A DNA stretch of 44,476 nt from an uncultured Caryophanales bacterium (GCA_947564265.1 CANOBK010000012.1:1-44476), one strand, 5' to 3'; positions 1 to 9,348 are shown, counted from the first letter of the stretch. Program-made: numbers and translations. The notes: generated by a model not told the origin, from the letters alone.

Positions 1-312
1 CGAGTAATCCTTGAGGTCCGATTGGTCCAGTAGGTCCAGTGGCACCAGTTAGTCCCTGAGGTCCAGTAGGCCCAACAACAGTACTAGCAGGTCCAGTAGG
101 TCCAGTCGCACCGGTTAGTCCTTGAGGTCCAGTAGGCCCAGTAGGTCCAGTCGCACCGAGTAATCCTTGAGGTCCGATTGGTCCAGTAGGTCCAGTGGCA
201 CCAGTTAGTCCTTGAGGTCCAGTAGGCCCAACAGCAGTACTAGCAGGTCCCGTAGGTCCAGTTGCACCAGTTAATCCTTGAGGTCCAGTAGGCCCAGTAG
301 GTCCAGTTGCGC
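1..312 (-). repeat. Two 156-bp tandem repeats inside the collagen-like gene
   Basis: Positions 1-156 and 157-312 are near-identical: I count about 8 differences in 156 positions. Each unit starts CGAGTAATCC on the plus strand and encodes 52 residues of Gly-X-Y triplets including one GPAST(A/V)VGP interruption. The period is a multiple of 9 bp minus a fraction but keeps the reading frame (156 = 3 x 52). From 313 to about 460 the sequence is still collagen-coding but diverges from the unit. The array probably continues left of the window. Confidence 0.9.
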
Positions 313-517
313 CAGTTGTACCAGTTAATCCCTGAGGTCCGATAGGTCCAGTAGGTCCAGTTGTACCAGCAATACCTTGAGGTCCGATTGGTCCCGTAGG
401 TCCTGTAGGTCCACCAGGAGCCCCTTGAGGTCCCGTAGGTCCTGTTGGTCCCATTAAATAGCAGTGACAGTGGTTTCTTCTTTGTTGCTCATTATTTTCA
501 CAAAAATCTTGAAACAT
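1..517 (-). CDS. Collagen-like (Gly-X-Y) BclA-type surface protein, C-terminus outside window
   Basis: Reading the minus strand from an ATG at 517, preceded by AAAGGAG (complement of 524-530), gives a 21-residue leader with three Cys (C6, C17, C19) and no hydrophobic signal sequence. It is followed directly by uninterrupted Gly-X-Y triplets ([18 protein letters not shown], with inserts such as GPASTAVGP) to the window edge, about 150 residues. Collagen-like triplets behind a short non-secretory leader are typical of BclA-family exosporium/spore-surface proteins. The C-terminal trimerisation domain, if any, lies beyond position 1. The glycosyltransferase encoded 78 bp upstream on the same strand fits decoration of Thr residues in GPT triplets. 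The collagen-like nature is clear; the spore-surface location is inference, supported by spoVS in the window. Confidence 0.85.
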   Translation of the reverse strand, partial: MFQDFCENNEQQRRNHCHCYLMGPTGPTGPQGAPGGPTGPTGPIGPQGIAGTTGPTGPIGPQGLTGTTGATGPTGPTGPQGLTGATGPTGPASTAVGPTGPQGLTGATGPTGPIGPQGLLGATGPTGPTGPQGLTGATGPTGPASTVVGPTGPQGLTGATGPTGPIGPQGLL

Positions 518-536
518 AATTTACTCCTTTCTGCTA

Positions 537-545
537 TAATATATG
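537..545 (-). promoter_or_regulatory. Possible mother-cell sigma -10 (CATATATTA) before collagen-like gene
   Basis: On the minus strand CATATATTA fits the sigma-K -10 pattern CATAnnnTA and lies 19 nt ahead of the start codon. A convincing -35 at the expected distance is not visible; an upstream TTGACA lies too far away for a sigma-A pair. The call rests on one box plus the presumed spore role of the gene. Confidence 0.25.
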
Positions 546-595
546 AAACTTGAAATTTTGCTACTGGGTGAATGTCAAAGAAATTTGATATTTTT

Positions 596-1687
596 TTAAT
601 TTTTTCTTTTTTCTTCTAATAATCGTAAATTTTTTTGTAATCTAGAATCTTTTGGGTTATATTCTAAAGCTTGCTTTGCATGTAGAATTGCTTGATCTAA
701 ATTTCCTAATTGATAATAACTAACAGATAACAAGTCATCAATCGTTGAGTCAAAACAAAACCCTTCTTGAATATAATTTCTTTCCTTTGGATTAATTGTA
801 AGAGCTGTTTCACAATTCCCTACTACTTCTTGATATCGCTTTTGTTGATAACAAAGAAAGGCTTTTTCTATCCATGGTTCTCTTAAATAGGGAGCTTCTT
901 CTGTAGCTTTCGTAATCCACATTTCAGCTTCTATTGGACGGTTTAAAGCCTGATAGCAGCGACTGATAAATCGCATAGAGGCACAACGTTCATCCCTCCA
1001 GGTGGCACTCTTTAAAGAAAGATGGCGTAGTAGGGTGTCAATCGCTAAATTCCATTTTTCATAAAACATATATTCTCTCCCTAAGTAATGCATATTTCGA
1101 TCATCTTCTGGGTCCTCTTTAACAGATAATTCTAAAAGTGGTAAGTAATTACTCCTTGATTTTTTAACATCTGGATAGTGCTTTAAAATGATTTTTTCTG
1201 CGAGTGTAAAGGTTTCTATTCCTTCCCCCTGATAGGTTAACACTTCATGAACAGGATGTTTCCAAATATATCCCTTTCTTGCATGAATTTTATCAGAATA
1301 AAAATAAGTAATTGGATTTCCGTTTTCATCTAATTTCCAGTGATACATATAACGTAATCTGGTACAAGAATGATTCCAAACTTTTTCAATTTCCTTTCTC
1401 CAACCAGGAAGAAAAATCTCGTCTAAATCGACACAGACACAAACATCAGTATCTTTGGGAATCATCTCTAAAGAGAGATTTCTCGCAACGTCAAATCTCC
1501 AAGGATCAATTTTTTTAACTTTTACATGACAACCCTCTTCTTTTAATAATTTTGCCGTTTGATCTGTAGAACCTGTGTCAAGTACATAAATATCATCTGC
1601 TTCCTTGACAGATTTGATCCATCGCTTGACATGTTTCTCTTCATTTTTACTAATGGCATAGACACAGACTTTTAATTTATTCTTCAT
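596..1687 (-). CDS. GT2 family glycosyltransferase with TPR-like C-terminus
   Basis: A 363-residue cytosolic protein. The N-terminal third is a GT-A fold: VYAISKNEE, then the nucleotide-sugar region DTGSTDQT and the DLDEIF metal-binding motif, which is the DxD equivalent. The C-terminal half (about 190-363) is helical with TPR-like spacing (for example ALNRPIEAEMW, CYQQKRYQEVV, SYYQLGNLDQAILHAKQALEYNP). This GT2-TPR architecture occurs in protein glycosyltransferases such as the SunS-like group. The start at 1687 is chosen over 1693 because AAAGAGG abuts 1693 and leaves proper 6-nt spacing only to 1687. It lies 78 bp upstream of the collagen-like gene on the same strand, so glycosylation of that protein is a reasonable inference; the sugar is unknown. 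Confidence 0.8.
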   Translation of the reverse strand: MKNKLKVCVYAISKNEEKHVKRWIKSVKEADDIYVLDTGSTDQTAKLLKEEGCHVKVKKIDPWRFDVARNLSLEMIPKDTDVCVCVDLDEIFLPGWRKEIEKVWNHSCTRLRYMYHWKLDENGNPITYFYSDKIHARKGYIWKHPVHEVLTYQGEGIETFTLAEKIILKHYPDVKKSRSNYLPLLELSVKEDPEDDRNMHYLGREYMFYEKWNLAIDTLLRHLSLKSATWRDERCASMRFISRCYQALNRPIEAEMWITKATEEAPYLREPWIEKAFLCYQQKRYQEVVGNCETALTINPKERNYIQEGFCFDSTIDDLLSVSYYQLGNLDQAILHAKQALEYNPKDSRLQKNLRLLEEKRKN

Positions 1688-1736
1688 AATCATCCTCTTT
1701 CTTTTTAATATAAATATATGTGGAAATAAAAAATAA

Positions 1737-1745
1737 TGTTATAAT
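1737..1745 (+). promoter_or_regulatory. Extended -10 promoter (TGT-TATAAT) for HAD gene
   Basis: TG at 1737-1738 plus TATAAT at 1740-1745 forms an extended -10 element 32 nt before the chosen start of the HAD gene. No good -35 is seen, as is common with extended -10 promoters. Confidence 0.5.
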
Positions 1746-1776
1746 GAAAAAAGAAAATTACAGTAGGGGGAATTCC

Positions 1777-2595
1777 ATGACGAAATATATTTTTATTGAT
1801 ATTGATGGTACACTTTTAAATTCCAAGGGTGAGATTACAGAAAAAACAAAGCAGGCGATAGAAAAAGCTAAAAAAGAAAGATATCAAATAATTTTATGTA
1901 CAGGACGTTCCGTTCGACATACTTTACATCGTCAGAGGGAATGTCAAGCTTCTTCTACTCTCATTATTTGTAGCGGTGGACAAATTTACGATAGTGTAGA
2001 AAACCAGTTTATTGATCAAGTAGGGATACCCACAGAATCTGTGGATAAACTTTATCAACTAGCAAAAGACTTAAATATAGAAATTTCCTTTACGATTGGA
2101 AAAGATGATTATGCGAATACACTAGAAGAGGGAAATATACTATTGACAGAAGAAAACTACTCTAATGTAAAGAATGGTTTAATTTCTCGTTGTGCGTTAT
2201 CGTCATATGATTTTTTTCATATTCAAAAAGCAAAACAAGAAATAATAAAATGGGGAATTGTTTCGGTTGTCAATGAATCCGATGATATAGTAAAAGGGAC
2301 ACCGTTACAAAAAAAGGGAAAATCATTTATTGAGATTTCAGCTTTAGGTACAAGTAAAGGGAATGCGATTTTAAAAATTCTAAATGGTCAAAAGGAGGAG
2401 AGTTATTCTTTTGCGATTGGAAATAGTATCAATGATCGCAGTATGTTTCAAGCAGTAGATTGTTCTATTGCGATGGGAAATGCAGATGAACTTACCAAAA
2501 AAGAAGCAAAATGGATTAGTAAAAGTAATGATCAAGATGGGGTTGCTTATGCGATTGACTGGATTTTAAACCAAGAAAAAGGTAGTGTAAATTAA
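1777..2595 (+). CDS. Cof-type HAD superfamily phosphatase
   Basis: A 272-residue soluble hydrolase of the Cof/HAD-IIB group, which dephosphorylates sugar phosphates and other small phosphometabolites. Motif I is IDIDGTLL near the N-terminus (nucleophile and acid/base Asp pair), motif II lies in ILCTGRS, and motif IV is IGNSINDRSMF with the Asp of the metal site. A cap domain lies between motifs II and III. Start: ATG at 1777 follows AGGGGG; an upstream in-frame ATG at 1720 would add 19 residues ahead of the conserved first strand and overlaps the promoter, so it is rejected. Monocistronic by appearance: pflB has its own promoter 13 bp after the stop. Substrate cannot be told from sequence. 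Confidence 0.85.
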   Translation: MTKYIFIDIDGTLLNSKGEITEKTKQAIEKAKKERYQIILCTGRSVRHTLHRQRECQASSTLIICSGGQIYDSVENQFIDQVGIPTESVDKLYQLAKDLNIEISFTIGKDDYANTLEEGNILLTEENYSNVKNGLISRCALSSYDFFHIQKAKQEIIKWGIVSVVNESDDIVKGTPLQKKGKSFIEISALGTSKGNAILKILNGQKEESYSFAIGNSINDRSMFQAVDCSIAMGNADELTKKEAKWISKSNDQDGVAYAIDWILNQEKGSVN

Positions 2596-2607
2596 AGAAA
2601 TTTTCGT

Positions 2608-2634
2608 TTGAATACAACCATTTAATGGTATAAT
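2608..2634 (+). promoter_or_regulatory. Candidate sigma-A promoter for pfl operon
   Basis: TTGAAT (2608-2613) and TATAAT (2629-2634) separated by 15 bp, or TTTGAA (2607-2612) with 16 bp, sit just upstream of AGGAGG at 2641-2646 and the pflB start. The spacing is short but the -10 is perfect. Confidence 0.5.
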
Positions 2635-2657
2635 AATAATAGGAGGAAGATCAAAAT

Positions 2658-4889
2658 ATGAAAGAAGAATGGAAAAATTTTAAAGAAGGTTCTTGGTGTA
2701 GCGAGATTAACGTAAGTAACTTTATTAAAGAAAACTATCAAGGATATGAAGGAGATGAGTCCTTCCTAGAAAAGACAACAGGAAAGACAGAAAAAGTGTG
2801 GTCGAAGTGTTCAGATTTACTAAAGGAAGAATTGAAGAAACACGTATTAGATATCGATACCGATCATATGTCAGGAATTAATGCATATGAGGCTGGTTAT
2901 ATTGACAAAGATAACGAGGTCATTGTTGGACTTCAAACGGATGCTCCTTTAAAAAGAATTGTAAACCCTTATGGCGGAATCCGTATGGTATATCAAGAGT
3001 TGGATGCATATGGATATAAATTAAATCCCACCGTGGATAAATATTTTAATGAATTTAGAAAAACACATAATCAAGGTGTATTTGATGCCTATACAAAAGA
3101 TATTAGAGTCGCAAGACATGTTGGTTTATTAACGGGTCTTCCAGATGCCTATGGTCGTGGTAGAATTATTGGTGATTACCGTAGAATTGCTTTATATGGA
3201 ATTGACTATTTAATGGAACAAAAGAAAAAAGATTGGGATCAATTAACAGGACCAATGAACGAAGAGTTAATTCATTTAAGAGAAGACGTTTCTATGCAGT
3301 ATCGTGCATTAGAAGAAATCAAAAAAATGGCTGAAAAGTATGGATATGATATTTCCAAACCTGCGAAGAATGCCAAGGAAGCGGTTCAATGGCTATACTT
3401 TGGTTATCTAGCTGCCATTAAAGAAAACAATGGAGCTGCGATGAGTTTAGGTCGTGTAGATGCTTTCTTAGATATTTACTTTGAAAGAGATTTAAAAGAA
3501 GGTATACTGGATGAAAAAGGTGTACAAGAGTTAATCGATCAATTTGTAATTAAGTTAAGAATCGCAAGACATTTAAGAACACCAGATTATGATGAATTAT
3601 TCTCTGGTGACCCTACATGGGTTACTTGTTCTATAGGTGGAATTACAGAAAAAGAAGAGAAGTCAATGGTTACCAAAACAAGTTTTCGTATTCTTCATAC
3701 ATTGACAAACTTAGATCCTGCACCAGAGCCTAATATGACTGTTTTATGGAGTGAAAAACTACCAGAAACATTCAAAAAATATTGTGCAAAAATGTCAATT
3801 GAGACTGATGCCATTCAATATGAAAATGATGATGTGATGCGTCCGCTTTATGGGGATGACTATGCGATTGCATGTTGTGTATCAGCAATGAGAGTAGGAA
3901 AAGATATGCAATTCTTTGGAGCACGTTGTAACTTAGCAAAAGCCCTTCTTTATTCTATGAATGGAGGAGTAGACGAAGTAAAGAATCAATTAGTTGTTCC
4001 AGGATTTGACAAAATGAAAGATGAAATTCTAGATTATAAAAAGGTAAAAGATGCTTACTTTAAAATGCTAGAGAAAGTAGCAGTTATCTATTCAAATGCC
4101 ATGAATATTATTCACTACATGCATGATAAATATGCCTATGAAGCAGGACAAATGGCTTTACATGATACTGATGTAAACCGTTTAATGGCTTATGGGGTAG
4201 CAGGACTTTCTGTTGTAGCGGATTCCTTATCAGCGATTAAATATGCCAAGGTAAAACCAATTCGTAATGAGGATGGAATTGCAGTTGATTTTGAAATCGA
4301 AGGAGACTTTCCAAAATATGGAAATGATGATGACCGAGTAGATGAGATTGCAAAAGAGGTTCTTGATAAATTCTATAAAGAATTATCTAGTCATGAATGT
4401 TATCGTGGGGCTCATCCAACCTTATCTGTATTAACAATTACATCGAATGTTGTTTATGGTTCAAAAACAGGAGCTACGCCAGATGGAAGAAAAGCAGGAG
4501 TTGCTTTCGCACCGGGAGCTAATCCAATGCATGGAAGAGATGCTAGTGGGGCGATTGCCAGTCTAAACTCTGTTGCTAAATTAAAATATGCTGAATGTTG
4601 TCGAGATGGAATTAGTAATACATTCTCAATTGTTCCAAGTTCTCTAGGACATAGTAAAGAAGAACAAATTGAAAATCTGGTAACGCTATTAGATGGATAC
4701 TTTGTGCAGGGTGCACATCACTTAAATGTAAATGTTCTAAATCGTGAAATGTTAATTGATGCGATGAACAATCCAGACAAATACCCATTACTTACCATTC
4801 GTGTATCTGGTTATGCTGTTCGTTTCAATCGATTAACAAGAAAGCAACAAGAGGAAGTAATCTCTAGAACCTTCCATGAAAAATTATAA
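2658..4889 (+). CDS. pflB: Pyruvate formate-lyase (formate C-acetyltransferase)
   Basis: A 743-residue glycyl-radical enzyme that converts pyruvate and CoA to acetyl-CoA and formate in anaerobic fermentation. The active-site Cys pair is C406-C407 in IACCVSAM, and the radical-bearing glycine is G718 in RVSGYAVRF near the C-terminus. Length and both motifs match true PFL rather than glycerol/diol dehydratase relatives, which lack the CC pair. The start follows AGGAGG with 11-nt spacing. The stop overlaps the pflA start by one base (TAATG), so the two are translationally coupled. The enzyme is oxygen-sensitive, which fits an anaerobic host. Confidence 0.98.
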   Translation: MKEEWKNFKEGSWCSEINVSNFIKENYQGYEGDESFLEKTTGKTEKVWSKCSDLLKEELKKHVLDIDTDHMSGINAYEAGYIDKDNEVIVGLQTDAPLKRIVNPYGGIRMVYQELDAYGYKLNPTVDKYFNEFRKTHNQGVFDAYTKDIRVARHVGLLTGLPDAYGRGRIIGDYRRIALYGIDYLMEQKKKDWDQLTGPMNEELIHLREDVSMQYRALEEIKKMAEKYGYDISKPAKNAKEAVQWLYFGYLAAIKENNGAAMSLGRVDAFLDIYFERDLKEGILDEKGVQELIDQFVIKLRIARHLRTPDYDELFSGDPTWVTCSIGGITEKEEKSMVTKTSFRILHTLTNLDPAPEPNMTVLWSEKLPETFKKYCAKMSIETDAIQYENDDVMRPLYGDDYAIACCVSAMRVGKDMQFFGARCNLAKALLYSMNGGVDEVKNQLVVPGFDKMKDEILDYKKVKDAYFKMLEKVAVIYSNAMNIIHYMHDKYAYEAGQMALHDTDVNRLMAYGVAGLSVVADSLSAIKYAKVKPIRNEDGIAVDFEIEGDFPKYGNDDDRVDEIAKEVLDKFYKELSSHECYRGAHPTLSVLTITSNVVYGSKTGATPDGRKAGVAFAPGANPMHGRDASGAIASLNSVAKLKYAECCRDGISNTFSIVPSSLGHSKEEQIENLVTLLDGYFVQGAHHLNVNVLNREMLIDAMNNPDKYPLLTIRVSGYAVRFNRLTRKQQEEVISRTFHEKL

Positions 4890-5617
4890 TGAAAAAAGGA
4901 AGTATTGATTCTATCGAGAGTTTTGGACTTGTCGATGGACCAGGAATTCGTACTGTTGTATTCTTATCTGGATGTAAACTTCGATGTAAATATTGTCATA
5001 ATCCAGAAATGTGGAAAATGGGAGAAGCAAATTATACAGCAGAAGAACTGGTAAAAAAGATTCTTAGGAATAAACCGTACTTTAGAAGAAATCAAGGAGG
5101 AGTTACTTTCTCTGGGGGAGAACCTCTATTACAAAGTGAATTCTTAATCGAGGTATGTAAACTCTTAAAAAAGGAAGGAATTCATATTGCTTTAGATACG
5201 GCAGGTGTTGGAAATGGAGATTATGAAGAACTCCTTTCCTACATCGATTTAGTTCTTCTTGATATTAAACATGTTACGAAAGAGCAATATAAAGATTTAA
5301 CGGGATTCGAAATGGATCCTTCTTTGAAATTTATAGAATCCTTGAATAAAAGTGGCACCAGTGTTTGGATTCGTCAAGTAATCGTTCCAGGAATGATGGA
5401 TCAAGATAGCTACCTAGAACAGCTAGCACAAGTCCTTCAATCAATTAAAAATATTGAACGAGTAGAGTTTTTACCATATCATACAATGGGAAAAGAAAAA
5501 TATAAAAAACTTGGAATCTCCTATCCTTTAGAAGATTTAGAGGAAATGGACACAGAGAAATGTAAGGAATTATACCAAAGATTTATGAGGAAATATTATG
5601 GAAAAGAATCAAATTGA
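4889..5617 (+). CDS. pflA: Pyruvate formate-lyase activating enzyme (radical SAM)
   Basis: A 242-residue radical-SAM enzyme that installs the glycyl radical on PFL. The [4Fe-4S] cluster motif is C29-C33-C36 (CKLRCKYC), followed by the SAM-binding GGE in VTFSGGEPLL. DTAGVG, DIKH and the C-terminal FLPYHTMG are also typical of PflA. It has no separate Shine-Dalgarno of note and relies on coupling to pflB. Its last 20 bp overlap the start of the next gene, which suggests a third cistron in the operon. Confidence 0.97.
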   Translation: MKKGSIDSIESFGLVDGPGIRTVVFLSGCKLRCKYCHNPEMWKMGEANYTAEELVKKILRNKPYFRRNQGGVTFSGGEPLLQSEFLIEVCKLLKKEGIHIALDTAGVGNGDYEELLSYIDLVLLDIKHVTKEQYKDLTGFEMDPSLKFIESLNKSGTSVWIRQVIVPGMMDQDSYLEQLAQVLQSIKNIERVEFLPYHTMGKEKYKKLGISYPLEDLEEMDTEKCKELYQRFMRKYYGKESN

Positions 5618-7127
5618 AAGAATTTATGTAGTTCGTGATGAAGACCAAGAACATCATAAATATATTAGTCAAATTTTAATTGAGTTTGCGAATAAGAATG
5701 TAAAGTATTATTCTCTTTCTCCTTCTGATTTAAAGAAATCTTCGAAAAAAGTAGAAAAAGCGGAACAAAAGATGGATGATCAACTAAAAAAAGTCTTAAA
5801 AGGATTAGAAAGGGAAGATTACAAAAAAGTTATTTTTGTAAAAGATTCTGATCAATTATTAAGAAGACATGTAGATCGAACGATTGAGATAAAACAATCA
5901 AAAAAATTAAAAAAAGATGAGGACTATAGTCAAATAGCTCTTGGTATTTCAACTCTTACAAGTCTAGGAATGATTTTATCCCCAGTTCATGGACCTATAA
6001 ACATTTTTTTCAATAGTGTTGCAGCTTCAGCAATATCTTTAAATGCTATGTTAACGAATTCAAAAAGGAAGAAAATGCCTAAAGTAGAGCCAGAGTGGGT
6101 AAGAAAACTTAGATTTAGTCTTAGCGTTGCTTTTTTAGCAATAAATGTAGGATTAGGTGCTAAAAATCTATCGATTGAGTTAAAAGACACTTTTCCGCAA
6201 AAAACGGAATATTCGCTTCATAAGGGTTTTAATTCACAGGATAAACAACCTGTTTTAGATAGCTCGGAAAATCCTTTCGAAGATGGGAATATGATTACTT
6301 CAGCCGATTTAGCAGTCAATCTTTTAATGGAAGCTTTCAATTTGAATCCTTATCTTGAGGAAGGAGATAGGCAAATTGCCCAGTCATTAAGACAGTATAT
6401 TAAAGAAAATCCTTATTTTAATTATGAAAAGTGCTACGATGACTTCTCTTCCTTTGAATTAATTACAACAAATGTGACAAAAGGAAATATTGGTGGGATT
6501 AATAACTCGGAACGTATTACCATCTATGGCCTTAATCAATTAGAGTATAAAGAATATGTAGATAAATTAGAACATGAACTTATTCATTATACTGGGAATC
6601 TTGATAACGGATTTTTAAATGAAGGTATGACAACCTTAATTTGTTCTGAGTACATGGATGATTTTGAATTAGCCGCTAACTATTATGACCAGGTGTTGGG
6701 AACGAAAATCTTGTGTGAGTTAATTACCCCTGAGAAAATGCTAGAAGCTTATTCCAAAGAAGATATGGGAATCATTGAGGAAGAATTAGCTAAAATTAAT
6801 CCAGAAAAGTATCGGGAATTATTAAATGTTATGGACGAATATCATTCTAAAATGCGTTCCGCTGCCTATAAAGGAGAAATAGAGAGTTTTCTTGCTAAAG
6901 AATCTCCTCAATTTAAGGAGGATTTTTCAAATTTAATTTTGGATTTTACAGAAAACTTAAGTGAAGATAAAATAGAAAGAATCGTGATTTACTTAAATGC
7001 AATTGGACAGCAAATGAATTCGAAAGGCGCTATTTACTTTAATAAGAGTGTCAATCAACCTGGATTTGTGAAAGTCTATCATACGGAAGCAGATTCTCTA
7101 AATCTTGAAACAGGATATTCCTATTAA
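5598..7127 (+). CDS. Membrane-anchored HExxH zincin-like protein of unknown role
   Basis: A 509-residue protein I do not recognise. Residues 1-110 are charged and Lys-rich. Two hydrophobic stretches at about 115-150 (SQIALGISTLTSLGMIL..., ISLNAML) and 172-188 (LSVAFLAINVGLGA) may be membrane hairpins. The C-terminal part carries LEHELIHYTG with H326-E327-x-x-H330, and E342 in LNEGMTT 12 residues later. This is an HExxH plus Glu arrangement like that of zinc metallopeptidases. The ATG lies inside pflA and follows GAGGAAATATT, so it is probably co-translated. No secretion signal precedes the protease-like part; its side of the membrane is unclear. Substrate and link to PFL are unknown. A terminator follows. 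Confidence 0.7.
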   Translation: MEKNQIERIYVVRDEDQEHHKYISQILIEFANKNVKYYSLSPSDLKKSSKKVEKAEQKMDDQLKKVLKGLEREDYKKVIFVKDSDQLLRRHVDRTIEIKQSKKLKKDEDYSQIALGISTLTSLGMILSPVHGPINIFFNSVAASAISLNAMLTNSKRKKMPKVEPEWVRKLRFSLSVAFLAINVGLGAKNLSIELKDTFPQKTEYSLHKGFNSQDKQPVLDSSENPFEDGNMITSADLAVNLLMEAFNLNPYLEEGDRQIAQSLRQYIKENPYFNYEKCYDDFSSFELITTNVTKGNIGGINNSERITIYGLNQLEYKEYVDKLEHELIHYTGNLDNGFLNEGMTTLICSEYMDDFELAANYYDQVLGTKILCELITPEKMLEAYSKEDMGIIEEELAKINPEKYRELLNVMDEYHSKMRSAAYKGEIESFLAKESPQFKEDFSNLILDFTENLSEDKIERIVIYLNAIGQQMNSKGAIYFNKSVNQPGFVKVYHTEADSLNLETGYSY

Positions 7128-7147
7128 AAATTTATTTTCAATATAAA

Positions 7148-7184
7148 AACCACGCTTCTTAGCTACAGAAACGTGGTTATTTTT
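7148..7184. terminator. Bidirectional rho-independent terminator
   Basis: AACCACG (7148-7154) pairs with CGTGGTT (7172-7178). After one mismatch the helix continues with TTCT/AGAA around a 7-nt loop. A T-run follows on the plus side and an A-run precedes it, so it can end both the pfl operon and the facing minus-strand gene. Confidence 0.85.
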
Positions 7185-7620
7185 AAAGATATTTTTTTAA
7201 TTGATTAATTGATTTTTGTTGAAATTTTAAGAATTTTTTCGCAAAAGATAGCTGATCCTTATCAGTATCCTTATCGTAAGCATTAATTTTTTTCTCAGTA
7301 TCTAAACTTCCCATAGAAATTCCTTGAATCAGCATCTCTGCAATACTTGCATCACTATTATCTGACTTTACCTCTTTTTTAATTCCCATACCAGCCATCA
7401 TTTTACTCATGGCTCCTTTTTCTTTTATTTCTTGATTATGGGATTCTAATTTTTCTTCAGTATCCTTTTTCCAAGATTGATATTCCTTTAAAATATCTTC
7501 TAAAATTCTTTTAATCTTATTATCCTTTTCTTTTAAATCCTCTAATAGCTGTTCCAAAGTAAAACAAGCCATTTCACTATCCTGGTAAATGTGTTCTAAT
7601 AATTCATAATTTTCATCCAT
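7183..7620 (-). CDS. Hypothetical helical/coiled-coil protein
   Basis: A 145-residue acidic-basic protein starting at 7620 behind a perfect AGGAGG (minus strand). The first 70 residues are heptad-like (CFTLEQLLEDLKEKDNKIKR, LKEYQSWKKDTEEKLESH). A short GAMSKMMAGMGIKKE segment is followed by a second helical part ending KFLKFQQKSINQLKKYL. The general look resembles ferritin-like four-helix stress proteins, but no metal-ligand pattern is evident and I do not assign a family. It is convergent with the pfl operon and shares its terminator. Confidence 0.65.
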   Translation of the reverse strand: MDENYELLEHIYQDSEMACFTLEQLLEDLKEKDNKIKRILEDILKEYQSWKKDTEEKLESHNQEIKEKGAMSKMMAGMGIKKEVKSDNSDASIAEMLIQGISMGSLDTEKKINAYDKDTDKDQLSFAKKFLKFQQKSINQLKKYL

Positions 7621-7739
7621 AATGAATTCCTCCTCATGTTTTTATTATGTAATCAATTCTTCTACATTATTCATTCAAAGGGAACTCTTTCTTTTTTTTC
7701 TTCCTAAAACGTGATAAACTAAAAGCAAGGAGGATGCCC

Positions 7740-8609
7740 ATGAAATTAGCAAATAATTGGAAAGATTATGAAATTATCGATAGTTCCAATGGATTGAAAT
7801 TAGAACGTTGGAAAGATATTTATTTATTAAGACCAGATCCACAAGTTGTCTGGGATAATGGGGATTTATTACAAAAATATCCGAATATTCATGCTTATTA
7901 TCATAGGAGTAATCGTGGTGGCGGTTATTGGGAAAATTTAAAGAAAACAAAAGAGTCATGGAATATTCAGTATAGGGATTTAACCTTTCATATTAAACAG
8001 ATGGGATTTAAACATACAGGATTATTTCCAGAACAAGCGGTGAACTGGGACTTTATGATGGAACAAATAGAAAAAAGAAATCGTCCTGTGAAAGTATTAA
8101 ATTTATTTGCTTATACTGGGGGAGCAAGTGTTGCTTGTCTAAGCAAAGGAGCCAGTGTAGTTCATGTAGATTCCTCTCGTGGAATGGTAGATTGGGCAAA
8201 AGAAAATGTTCGCCTTTCTGGATTAGAAAATTATCCTATCCGTTTTATTGTCGATGATGTTGTTAAGTTTGTAAAACGCGAAATTCGTAGAGGAAATCAC
8301 TATGATGCGATTGTAATGGATCCACCAAGTTATGGAAGAGGAGCAAATGGTGAAGTATGGGATATTGAAAAAGATTTAGACTCTTTGATCAAATTATGTA
8401 TCGAATTGCTAAGCGATGAACCCTTATTCTTTCTAATCAATTCTTACACAGCAGGTTTATCCACAGAAGTTGTGAATAATTTATTTAAACTACATTTTAA
8501 AAAATTCTCTGGTACTTTTGAAACAGAGGAAATTGGAATTCCAATTAAAGAACATAATTTAGTACTACCATGTGGAATTACAGGAAGGTATCTGTTTGAT
8601 GAAAAATAA
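7740..8609 (+). CDS. Class I SAM-dependent RNA methyltransferase, RlmI/COG1092-like
   Basis: A 289-residue Rossmann-fold methyltransferase. SAM motif I is VLNLFAYTGGASVACL, the acidic strand-2 residue is in VVHVDSSRGMVDWAKEN, and motif IV is DAIVMDPPSYGRG. The DPPSYG signature is that of the rRNA m5C1962-type RlmI family. The protein lacks the N-terminal PUA domain of full-length RlmI and is shorter. Start: AAGGAGG ends at 7733, so ATG at 7740 (6-nt spacing) is preferred to the ATG at 7734 that abuts it. The pseudouridine synthase that follows overlaps by 11 bp, making a small RNA-modification operon. The exact target is inferred only at the level of rRNA. Confidence 0.85.
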   Translation: MKLANNWKDYEIIDSSNGLKLERWKDIYLLRPDPQVVWDNGDLLQKYPNIHAYYHRSNRGGGYWENLKKTKESWNIQYRDLTFHIKQMGFKHTGLFPEQAVNWDFMMEQIEKRNRPVKVLNLFAYTGGASVACLSKGASVVHVDSSRGMVDWAKENVRLSGLENYPIRFIVDDVVKFVKREIRRGNHYDAIVMDPPSYGRGANGEVWDIEKDLDSLIKLCIELLSDEPLFFLINSYTAGLSTEVVNNLFKLHFKKFSGTFETEEIGIPIKEHNLVLPCGITGRYLFDEK

Positions 8610-9285
8610 AGAGTTAGAAATTTTATATGAAGATAATCATATCATTGTTGTTTATAAAGAAGAAAACATTTTAAGTCAGGGAGATTCAACTGGGGATTTA
8701 GATTTATTAACCATGATTAAAAACTATATAAAAGAAAAATATCAAAAGCCAGGAAACGTATTTGTTGGGTTAATCCATCGATTAGATCGTCCAGTAAGTG
8801 GTGTAATGGTATATGCGAAAACCAGTAAAGCTGCTTCTAGAATTTCTAAACAAGTTCGAGAGTCTAGAATAGAAAAACAATATTTAGCAGTAGTAAATGG
8901 AATTTTACCTAAAAAAAAGGGCGAATTTCGGGACTATTTAAAAAAGCAGGAAAATGGAAATACGATTGTTACAGATGAAAAAGATGGAAAAGAATCTATT
9001 TTAAATTATCAAGTATTAGAAGAAATGGATGGGAAAAGTTTAGTTCAGGTATCTTTAAAGACAGGAAGACATCATCAGATAAGAGTTCAATTTGCATCTC
9101 GTGGTTTTCCTCTTTATGGGGATCAACGTTATGGAATAGAAGATAAAAAACAAATTGCTCTTTCCTGTTATCATTTAGCATTTCTTCATCCAACAACAAA
9201 GGAAAAACTAGTATTTGAGCGTTTTCCTAAACAGGGAATTTGGGAAGAGTTTTCTTGTTTTAAGAATATTAATTCAGAAAAATAA
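8599..9285 (+). CDS. RluA/RluD-family pseudouridine synthase
   Basis: A 228-residue enzyme that isomerises uridine to pseudouridine in RNA. The catalytic motif HRLDRPVSGVM contains the essential Asp, and the C-terminal RNA-binding signature KTGRHHQIRVQF and YGDQRYG are present. There is no S4 domain, as in the short RluA/YqcB-like members. Start: ATG at 8599 follows AGGAAGG at 10-nt spacing; the in-frame ATG at 8572 would lie deeper in the upstream gene and lacks a site. It overlaps the methyltransferase and is probably translated with it. Target position in rRNA or tRNA cannot be told. Confidence 0.9.
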   Translation: MKNKELEILYEDNHIIVVYKEENILSQGDSTGDLDLLTMIKNYIKEKYQKPGNVFVGLIHRLDRPVSGVMVYAKTSKAASRISKQVRESRIEKQYLAVVNGILPKKKGEFRDYLKKQENGNTIVTDEKDGKESILNYQVLEEMDGKSLVQVSLKTGRHHQIRVQFASRGFPLYGDQRYGIEDKKQIALSCYHLAFLHPTTKEKLVFERFPKQGIWEEFSCFKNINSEK

Positions 9286-9348
9286 GTATAAAATATAGAA
9301 TTGGAATTTTAATTGATGGCAAACTAAGATAAATAGGGAGGAGATTAG

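Noticed and set aside
1-312. CRISPR-like or satellite repeat array
   Set aside because: The repeats are 156 bp, contiguous without spacers, and code for in-frame Gly-X-Y triplets from a proper start at 517.
2658-4889. Glycerol or diol dehydratase instead of PFL
   Set aside because: The adjacent Cys pair in IACCVSAM and the overall family blocks are those of pyruvate formate-lyase, and pflA is adjacent.
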